Shown here piece by piece: positions 57,586 through 64,000 of a DNA stretch of 64,000 bases. Origin of the DNA: CBDFHB01 sp965250115. GTDB lineage: Bacteria; Acidobacteriota; Vicinamibacteria; Marinacidobacterales; SMYC01. The notes under the pieces are model-generated. The model was not told the DNA's origin. It saw only the letters and a list, made by a program, of their open reading frames with translations, and made no database searches. The position numbers were made by a program, and so were the translations under genes. How positions within the stretch are numbered: position 1 is the first letter of the stretch; each line of letters opens with the position of its first letter. The stretch is taken from the NCBI GenBank assembly GCA_965250115.1, contig CBDFNJ010000001.1, positions 1,054,001-1,118,000 of the forward strand. The letters are read 5' to 3'.

Positions 57586-59817
57586 CTAGCGCGCCGGCAC
57601 CTCGAGCTTCCTCTCCACCGGTGAAAGGCATCGAGTCTCGTCGCAGGCCTGATAGACGAGCTCGACGCTGTCGGCGTCGGGGCCGAGTGTCCCTTCGACG
57701 ACGACGGCGCCGCCATAGACGGAAAGCGCGTCCGGAGAGAACGCGAACTTCTGCATAGTGCCTTCCGGATAGACGACCTTCCGAACGCTTCCCTGAATCT
57801 CGGTGGGTATCAGGTAGCTCGAGGACGCGGGGTTGGCGTTGACGTGCCAACCGTCTCGGATGGTGAGCCCGACACGAAATTGGTCGCCCTCCACCGTAAG
57901 ATTCGCCGTGACGACGGAGGCGGCCAGCCGATCCGGATTCGGCGCTCGCTCCGCCAGCCGAGCCACGGAAAGTACTAGGGTCTTCGTCGCCGCAGGGTAG
58001 GTTTCGAGCTCCCGATCGAATGCGAGCAGCGCGGCCTCCCCACGTTCGCGAAAGCGTCGCTCCCCCGTAATCTCGGCGAGATCCAACAGCGCGGCCACGG
58101 CCACTCCGTTTCCCGAAGGGATCGCGCCGTCCGTGGCGCCTTTCGCTTGATACGGTACCAGGGTGCCCGGGCTCGCCTGAAAGTATCCGCCGGCGGGATC
58201 GCGCAGGTGGCTCTCTAGCTCGTCCGCGAGGCGCTTCGCCTCCTCGAGCCATCGCGGGTTCTCGTCGGCGCGATGGAGGGCGATGAGCCCCTTCATCATG
58301 AAGGCGTAGTCGTCGAGGAAGCCATCGATTTTGCTGACGCCGGATCGAAAGACATGCCGCAAGACGGAATCCTCGTTCCCGAGCTTGTCCAGAACGAAGG
58401 CCGCCGTCTTGCGGGCCGCCGCCGTGTAGCGCGGCTCATCGAAGAACGAGCCGCCTTTGGCCATCGCGGCGATCATCATGCCGTTCCAGTCCGCGAGGAC
58501 CTTGTCGTCGACGAGCGGGAACTCCCGCTCCATCCTGACGCGTTTCAACTTCGCGAGCACTGGCTCCACTTGGGTCAAGAGCGCCCGTTTCGATATGCGC
58601 CGCGAGGCGGCATGCTCGGCGAGGGAAGCGGTCAGGTAAACAGTATGGAGCTCTTCTTCGAAGTTGGGATCGCGATCGAAACCGAAGATGGGTGCGACGA
58701 GCGAGAGCTCGTCATGCGTCAGGGCCGTCTCGAGCTCCTCGCGGCTCCAGACGTAGAACGCTCCCTCGTGGCCGTTGGTTTGGGCGTCGATGGCTGATAG
58801 AAATCCGCCGCCTTCGTAGCTGAGGCGCTCGAGCACGAAGTCGAGTGTGCCTCGCGCGAGGCGGGCAAGCTCGTCGTCGCCGGTGAGTCTAGCGGTATCG
58901 ATCAGGACCTCCGCCAGGGCGGCGTTGTCATAGAGCATCTTCTCGAAGTGCGGCACCCGCCATTCGCGGTCGGTGGCGTATCGATGAAACCCGCCGCCAA
59001 GGTGGTCGTAGAGAGCTCCTTCGCCCATTCGATGCAGGGTAGCGACGAGCATCCGGCTTGCCTCGGCGTTTCCCGCCTTGGCGCGGTCCACCAACAAGAA
59101 CAGATTCGCGGGGGAGGGGAACTTGGGCGCGGCTCCGAACCCGCCCCACTCCTCGTCGAAGCTCCGGGTCAGGCTCGACAGAGCTCTCGTGACGCTCTCG
59201 CTCGAGGGTAGCTCGGTGGCGGGCTCGCTCCGGGCGGCGAGCGTCCGTTCGACGCCTTCAGCAATTCGCGTCGCTGAGCGTTGGAGGCGCTCCCGGTCCT
59301 TCGTCCAAAGCTCCGTGACCCGCGCGAGGATGGTGGGAAAGCCGACTTGATTGGCTCGATCCTCAGGAGGGAAATAGGTGCCCGCGAAGAAAGGCTCGAG
59401 ATTCGGGGTCAGGAACAGAGAGTTGGGCCATCCACCCCGGCGGGTCATGAGCTGGGTCGCCGTCATGTAAATCTCGTCGAGATCGGGGCGCTCCTCGCGA
59501 TCCACTTTGATATTGATGAAGTCTCGGTTCATGAGCGCCGCGATTTCGGGATTTTCGAATACGTCCTCTTCCATCCGATGGCACCAGTAACAGGTCGAAT
59601 AGCCGATCGAGAGGAAGATTGGCCGGTCGAGCTTGCGGGCGAGCTCGACCGCTTCCTCTCCCCAGGGAAACCAGTCCACGGGATTTCGCGCGTGCAAAAG
59701 CAAGTAAGGACTCGACTCGTTGATGAGGCGGTTCGTGCTTTGGGGGCGGTTTTGGAACAGCGAGGACTCGGCGGCGGCGACAGTAAAGACAACGAGAGCG
59801 ATCGCTCGCGAATTCAT
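57586..59817 (-). CDS. YyaL-type thioredoxin-fold protein (DUF255) with DsbD-N-like tail
   Basis: This is a 743-residue protein with a short signal-like N-terminus, a DUF255 thioredoxin domain and an (alpha/alpha)6-barrel. Landmarks are LINESSPYLLLHARNPVDWFPW, the redox pair Cys76-x2-Cys79 in YSTCYWCHRMEEDVFE, GGWPNSLFLTPNLEPFFAGTYFPP and GGGFHRYATDREWRVPHFEKMLYDNA. The last about 110 residues (FRVGLTIRDGWHVNANPASSSYLIPTEI) look like the DsbD N-terminal domain, an addition not found in the basic YyaL family. It may be a periplasmic thiol or carbohydrate-processing protein. ATG 59817 is the first start compatible with a signal sequence; upstream extension overlaps a divergent gene. Confidence 0.88.
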   Translation of the reverse strand: MNSRAIALVVFTVAAAESSLFQNRPQSTNRLINESSPYLLLHARNPVDWFPWGEEAVELARKLDRPIFLSIGYSTCYWCHRMEEDVFENPEIAALMNRDFINIKVDREERPDLDEIYMTATQLMTRRGGWPNSLFLTPNLEPFFAGTYFPPEDRANQVGFPTILARVTELWTKDRERLQRSATRIAEGVERTLAARSEPATELPSSESVTRALSSLTRSFDEEWGGFGAAPKFPSPANLFLLVDRAKAGNAEASRMLVATLHRMGEGALYDHLGGGFHRYATDREWRVPHFEKMLYDNAALAEVLIDTARLTGDDELARLARGTLDFVLERLSYEGGGFLSAIDAQTNGHEGAFYVWSREELETALTHDELSLVAPIFGFDRDPNFEEELHTVYLTASLAEHAASRRISKRALLTQVEPVLAKLKRVRMEREFPLVDDKVLADWNGMMIAAMAKGGSFFDEPRYTAAARKTAAFVLDKLGNEDSVLRHVFRSGVSKIDGFLDDYAFMMKGLIALHRADENPRWLEEAKRLADELESHLRDPAGGYFQASPGTLVPYQAKGATDGAIPSGNGVAVAALLDLAEITGERRFRERGEAALLAFDRELETYPAATKTLVLSVARLAERAPNPDRLAASVVTANLTVEGDQFRVGLTIRDGWHVNANPASSSYLIPTEIQGSVRKVVYPEGTMQKFAFSPDALSVYGGAVVVEGTLGPDADSVELVYQACDETRCLSPVERKLEVPAR

Positions 59818-59850
59818 CCCACCACAATAGTCGCTTCTGAGCTCGATGTC

Positions 59851-59877
59851 TTGCCACCGCCCCCGCGGTGGTATAGC
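59851..59877 (+). promoter_or_regulatory. Promoter with overlapping inverted repeat
   Basis: TTGCCA (59851-59856) and TATAGC (59872-59877) are 15 bp apart, slightly short. The spacer is filled by an inverted repeat CCACCGC-CCCC-GCGGTGG (59854-59871), which could bind a repressor. It faces the amidohydrolase/TolB gene. Confidence 0.45.
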
Positions 59878-59894
59878 TTCAGTTTGTCGTGAGC

Positions 59895-62800
59895 ATGGCC
59901 GCGAAATGGGTGGAGATGGCTCGCCGGGCTTTGGCCTTTGGTGTCTCGGGATCGCGCCAGCCCTGGCCGTCGCGGGCTCCGCCGAGGAGCTGGAAGTCGT
60001 CCTGAGGGAGGGAACGAACTTCGCCGCCGCGCGATCTCCGGTGGACGGAAGCTTGGTCATCGATCTCCAGGGGACTCTCTGGCACCTCGACGCGGGAGGC
60101 GGTCCGGCCAGAGCCCTCACCGACGGGCTAGGGGACGACCGTCTTCCCGATATCTCGAGCGACGGAACCCGCGTCGTATTTCAGTCCTACCGAAACGGCG
60201 TGTGGGACATTTGGATGATGGACGCGGACGGAACGAATGCCGCCGCTCTGTCGGACGGACCCTTCGACGATCGAGAGCCCACGTTTTCTCCCGACGGAAG
60301 CCGCGTAGCCTTTTCTTCGGATCGCTCCGGCAATTACGACGTCTGGGTTCTCGAGCTCGAAACCGGCGCGATCGCGCGGGTCACCACCGCCTCCGCCGAC
60401 GATTTCATGCCGGCCTGGACGCCGGGCGGCGATAGCCTGGTTTACGTCTCGGGCCGCGCTCGCGACGGCTTTAGTCTCTATCGGAAGAGCTTCGGCTCCG
60501 AGGACGTCGAGGAGCTCGTGGCGAGATTCGACGAGGAAATCGCCTCGCCTTCCGTGAGCCCGGACGGGAGTCGCATCGTCCTTCGGGTCTTGGAGATGAG
60601 CACGGACCTGGCCAGGCCTAGGGCGACGGCGAGCCGGCTCGTCATGGTGCCTGCAGCCACCGCTCCGAGCTCGCGTCTGGCGAGCCCGTCGGACGTGTTC
60701 CCTTTCCGAGTGGAGTGGGTGTCGAACGAGGAGATCCTCTATACGGCGAACGGTGCTCTGTGGCAGCACCGCCTCGGCGGCGAACCGACGAGGATCCCCT
60801 TCGAAGCGAGGGTGATTTTGAACCGTCCGAGCTATCGACGTCGAGCTTATGAGTTTCCAAAACGTCGCGAGCGTCGCGATGTGAGAGGCTTCGTGCGTCC
60901 GGTGGTTGCTCCCGTATTCTCCACCTTGGCCTTCGCCGCTCTCGAAGACATCTGGGTTTTACCGTCGGAGGAGCGCGTTCCCGTCCCCATCACCCGCGAT
61001 GAGTACCTCGACACCGATCCCCACTGGTCGCCCGACGGGAGGTTCATTGTTTTCAGCTCCGATCGATTGGGGACCATGGATTTATGGATCAAGGACGTCG
61101 AAGCGGCAATCGGCACCGGGGAGCGCCGCATCACGACCTCAACGGGGGTCGAGATCAGTCCCTCATGGTCACCCGACGGGAAGAAGATCGCTTACGTGGA
61201 CGAGCAGTCCCAGCTTCATGTCCTGCATTTGGAGGGAAACGAGGATCGAACGCTGACCACGCCACGGCTCGGCGTCGGGATTCCGTCCTGGTCTAACGAT
61301 AGCCTTCACCTCGCCCTGTCGGTGCACGTGCCTCTATCAGAACGATATCGGGAGGGTTACAACCGGGTCCTCGTCGTCAATGCCTCGACGGGCCAAGCGC
61401 GGCCTCTCGAGCAGCCCGAGGGGAGCTTTGGCGGAAGGGATGGCGACGGACAGGTTTGGAGTCCGTCCGGGGACGCGCTTGCCTTCGCCATGGACGGGGG
61501 TCTCTGGGTGATGCCGGTCGAGACCGACGGAACACCCATCGGTCGAGCGAAGCGGCTGGTTGGCGAGGCGATCGATTTCCCGAGTTGGTCGCCTGATGGT
61601 CGGCAGATCGTCTTTGTGGGGACCCGAGGCATGCGACGAGTGGATGTCGCGAGCGGAGAAATCTCGGAAGTCGAGGCTCCCGTGGGCTACGAGATACGAA
61701 GTGCTGGGGGGCAACTGCTCATCCGCAACGTCAGGCTTATTGATGGCACCGGCGCTCCGCCCAAAGAAGGCATGGACGTGCTCCTTCGCGGAAACCGCAT
61801 CGAGAACATCGAACCGACCGGCGCCGAGAATCCGGAGAACCTGCGTGTCATCGAGGGCACGGGCAAGACGCTCATCCCCGGTCTCATCGAGATGCACACT
61901 CATCTGAGTCTTCCAGCCTGGGGGAGTCGACACGGGAAGGTGTGGTTGGCCCACGGAATCACGTCGGTCAGGACCCCCTCGGATTCCCCCCTTCGCGCAC
62001 TCGAAGAGCGGGAGTCGACTCTGTCCGGTCGTCGGATTGGGCCGAGGATGTTTCTGACTGGGAGCACGATGGACGGGAGTCGTGTGTACTACACGGACGC
62101 GCTCGCCATCGACGATTCGGATGAGCTCGAACGGGAGCTGACGAGAGGATTCGAGCTGGGTTACGATCTCGTGAAGACCTACGTGCGTCTTCCCGACAGG
62201 CTACAGAAAGAGGTGATCGAGAAAGCCCACTCGCGAGGCGTTTTCGTTACCTCCCACGAGCTCTATCCGGCCGTGGCCTACGGCGTGGACGGCCTCGAGC
62301 ACCTGCGGGGGACTTCGCGACGAGGCTTCTCACCGAAGTTCACCGACTTGGGGCAGAGCTATGACGATGTGATCGAGCTCGTGGCTCGCTCAGGGGTTTA
62401 CTACACGCCGACGGTCCTCATTTACGGAGGCTTCAGCGACGCGCTCGCGCGGGAGCCGACTTTGCTCGAGGATCGCCGACTGACGGGTTTCTTTCCCGCC
62501 TGGGCGCTTCAGAGAGTCCTTGGCCAATCGACGGACCTCGACCCTGAGGCGACGAGGGCCATCGTGGCACCGATTTTCGAGACGATTACCGCGTTGAGAG
62601 ACCGCGGCGCCAAGTTTATCGCTGGAACCGACTCGCCCATCGTGCCTATGGGCTTTCCCTGCTCGTCGAGATCGAGCAGCTCTCGGAAGCGGGCCTCGGA
62701 CCGATGGCAGCCATTGAAAGCGCCGCTCGGGTGGCGTCCGAGGCGCTCGGTGTCGACGACGATCTGGGGACGGTGACTCCCGGGAAGCTGGCGGATCTGG

Positions 62801-62907
62801 TACTGCTAGGAGCCGACCCGCTCGAGGACATTCGGAACTTGCGTGCGACGGAGCTCGTCATTCTCGACGGTCGTCTGCTGAACCTGGAACAACTCCTCAA
62901 GAGGTGA
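59895..62907 (+). pseudogene. TolB-propeller amidohydrolase (M38-like), frameshifted
   Basis: This large secreted protein has a TolB/PD40 beta-propeller (residues to about 600; for example PDISSDGTRVVFQSYRNGVWDIW and PTFSPDGSRVAFSSDRSGNYDVW) followed by an amidohydrolase domain with the metal motif LIEMHTHLSLP, and GTDSP near the end. At about 62646 one base is missing: the frame leaves PIVP, and the neighbouring frame continues YGLSLLVEIEQLSEAG ... TPGKLADLVLLGADPLEDI to a stop at 62907. The N-terminus may be shifted too, because a basic signal start (MAAKWVEMARRALAFGV from 59895) and the hydrophobic LGIAPALAVAGSA lie in different frames joined near 59946. Family members are metal-dependent amidases or peptidases. 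Confidence 0.78.
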
Positions 62908-62911
62908 GGCT

Positions 62912-63203
62912 TTGGGCCATCGACTCCCCGGTGCGATCCTGTCCATCCCTCTCGTTTCGGCCACCGCGAGCGCCCAGTCGATGCGCTCCCCCGAGGACTT
63001 TCTTCGGCTTTCCCCTCGGCACGGACCGCGAGATGGCTCGCTATCCGAAGGTGCTCGAGTATCTTCGGCACATCGCGAGCTTGTCGGACCGCCTAGGCTA
63101 CGAGGAGATCGAAAAGACGAAGATTCTTTTCAACGCCATAGTTCAGGTGTCGGCGAAAGCCCTGTCCGCACCGGCGATCGCGGGACTCGAGCGGCGAAAA
63201 TAG
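62912..63203 (+). pseudogene. M14 zinc carboxypeptidase, 5' remnant with frameshift and truncation
   Basis: TTG 62912 begins a signal peptide (GAILSIPLVSATASAQ) and RSPEDF. One extra base near 63009 then moves the frame, which continues LGFPLGTDREMARYPKVLEYLRHIAS and LSDRLGYEEIEKT. This is the region before the catalytic core of secreted M14 carboxypeptidases found in such genomes. After about 63118 the sequence no longer matches: the next 27 codons are unrelated and end at TAG 63203. All zinc ligands are missing. It directly follows the broken amidohydrolase. Confidence 0.7.
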
Positions 63204-63244
63204 CCAAAGAGTCGCTGTTTTTGGGGTGTTTTGAGGGTTCTGGC

Positions 63245-63273
63245 TTGCTAATTTCGAGTAACGCTACTAAAAT
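63245..63273 (+). promoter_or_regulatory. Promoter of the HU-like gene with overlapping inverted repeat
   Basis: TTGCTA (63245-63250) and TAAAAT (63268-63273) are separated by 17 bp. CGCTA-CTAAAA-TAGCG (63262-63277) is a perfect inverted repeat covering the -10. The leader would be about 126 nt. The rest of 63204-63405 is A/T-richer than its surroundings and contains no gene. Confidence 0.6.
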
Positions 63274-63405
63274 AGCGCCGTTTGAGTATCGGTCGAAGCC
63301 CAATTACAAAACGGAATTCATGAATCACGGGACCTCGGTCGCCCACGTGGTGGGTGTACTGGCTAATGCGTTAAGTTAGCTTCAACAAAAAAGGAGACTT
63401 GAGGA

Positions 63406-63705
63406 ATGGCGACGAAACCCATGACCAAAACCCAAATCGTGGCCCAGATGTCGGAAACGATGCAGGTTCCGAAGAAGCAGGCCGCCGCATGGTTCGAGTC
63501 GATTGCCGATCTCGCGGTGAAGGAGACGAAGCGGACGGGCCAATTCGTCATTCCCGGGATCGGAAAACTCGTGAAGTCCATGCGAAAGGCGCGCAAGGGA
63601 CGCAATCCCCAGACCGGCGAAGAGATTCAAATCCCGAAAAAGACGGTGGTCAAGTTCCGAGTAGCGAAAGCTTGCAAGGACGCCGTCGTCCCGCCGAAGA
63701 AGTAG
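63406..63705 (+). CDS. HU/IHF-family nucleoid protein
   Basis: This is a 99-residue histone-like DNA-binding protein. The N-terminal helices (MTKTQIVAQMSETMQVPKKQ, AAWFESIADLAVKE) and the DNA-binding arm region (GKLVKSMRKARKGRNPQTGEEIQIPKKTVVKFR) match HU, including the RNPQTG segment at the tip of the beta-arm. A long Lys-rich C-terminus ends VPPKK. AAGGAG precedes the ATG. It bends or compacts DNA. It lies between a truncated gene and a transposase, in a locally A/T-richer patch. Confidence 0.94.
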   Translation: MATKPMTKTQIVAQMSETMQVPKKQAAAWFESIADLAVKETKRTGQFVIPGIGKLVKSMRKARKGRNPQTGEEIQIPKKTVVKFRVAKACKDAVVPPKK

Positions 63706-63779
63706 CTTAGAGGTGCCTTGGTGCACAACTCGCGATCTCGGTCCACAATTGTCCTGTACTCACGGATTCGAGGTTCCCC

Positions 63780-64000
63780 ATGAGCATTTTCAAACGCACT
63801 CAGCGGAAGTATGTGAAGAAGGCCTATCGCGTGAGGAGTTGGCGTGAATATGAGGCGGGTCTACGCAACCGTGGGAGCCTGACCGTCTGGATCTCGCTCA
63901 CCGCCGGCAAGCTTGTGAACTGGGACGCGCCCCGGCCGAGGAGGAGGAAACCGGGCCGTCAACGCAAGTACTCGAACCACGCCATCGAGACGGCTGTCAC
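63780..64000 (+). CDS. IS5-family transposase, N-terminal part (runs off window)
   Basis: From ATG 63780 the frame stays open to the window edge, about 73 codons. The sequence KKAYRVRSWREYEAGLRNRGSLTVWIS is the recognisable N-terminus of IS5-family transposases (IS1031/IS427-like groups), and RRKPGRQRKYSNHAIETAV follows as expected. The catalytic DDE part lies beyond the window. The left end of the element should be between 63706 and 63780, but I cannot fix the terminal repeat without the right end. Confidence 0.82.
   Translation, partial: MSIFKRTQRKYVKKAYRVRSWREYEAGLRNRGSLTVWISLTAGKLVNWDAPRPRRRKPGRQRKYSNHAIETAV

Noticed and set aside
1..64000. CRISPR arrays, prophage, toxin-antitoxin or known defence operons
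   Set aside because: No regularly spaced repeats, no phage structural genes, no recombinase or restriction/defence genes were seen; the SNF2 helicase stands alone without methylase or nuclease partners.

Overview
The window is 64 kb of dense, moderately GC-rich bacterial chromosome from what looks like an Acidobacteriota-type organism. That assignment is inferred from gene content: two DUF4388-like proteins, a DUF5916 outer-membrane protein, an ASPIC/UnbV FG-GAP protein, many secreted peptidases, type IV pilus-like parts, a single-chain GcvP, and a cysH/siroheme/sulfite-reductase operon. No marker search was possible. The cell is Gram-negative in type, with lipoproteins, outer-membrane barrels, a SPOR domain and prepilin-like proteins.

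Layout. 0-3.6 kb: the end of a polyprenyl diphosphate synthase, a DUF309 protein, an NtrC-type sigma-54 activator behind an operator-like palindrome, then RNase P RNA (rnpB). 3.6-10.8 kb: a DUF4388/J-domain/TPR protein, a sugar-nucleotide epimerase with an M23 peptidase, and a DUF4388-SPOR protein followed by a TPR/peptidase-MA gene that has an in-frame TAG and a perfect 57-bp duplication. 11.26-11.93 kb: an internally deleted ISL3-type insertion sequence with intact inverted repeats and an 8-bp target duplication, landed just before a ComEA-like/pseudopilin/SpoVG-like cluster. 13.2-15.9 kb: a flavin-dependent halogenase-like enzyme overlapping a HemN-like radical SAM gene. 15.9-22.7 kb: an M20 peptidase, then an assimilatory sulfur operon (cysH, siroheme synthesis, sulfite/nitrite reductase, unknown partner) behind a structured leader that ends in an intrinsic terminator.

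22.7-29.6 kb: secreted and envelope proteins of unknown role, a B12-binding radical SAM enzyme, and a GspE/PilB-like pseudo-ATPase split by an in-frame TAG. 29.7-34.1 kb: the glycine cleavage operon gcvT-gcvH-gcvP. 34.1-41 kb: a DsbA-like protein, a SWIM/SNF2 helicase, a class V aminotransferase, thyA-folA. 40.9-46 kb: two M16 peptidases and an RlmKL-type methyltransferase with a decayed second half. 46-55.6 kb: gamma-glutamyltransferase, a BASS transporter, a bacilliredoxin, tRNA-Val, an FG-GAP protein, a lipoprotein, a DUF5916 protein and a BAX-inhibitor protein. 55.6-64 kb: an orphan PqqD-like protein, a tiny membrane peptide, several genes broken by single-base frameshifts, a YyaL-type thioredoxin-fold protein, an HU protein and the start of an IS5-family transposase.

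Pathway links within the window are one-carbon and thymidylate metabolism (gcvTHP, thyA, folA) and reductive sulfate assimilation together with its siroheme cofactor. The most notable signals are the structured cysH leader, the pseudo-ATPase, the paired radical SAM/halogenase genes, the deletion-derivative IS, and a cluster of disrupted genes. The disruptions may be real decay or indel errors in the sequence.
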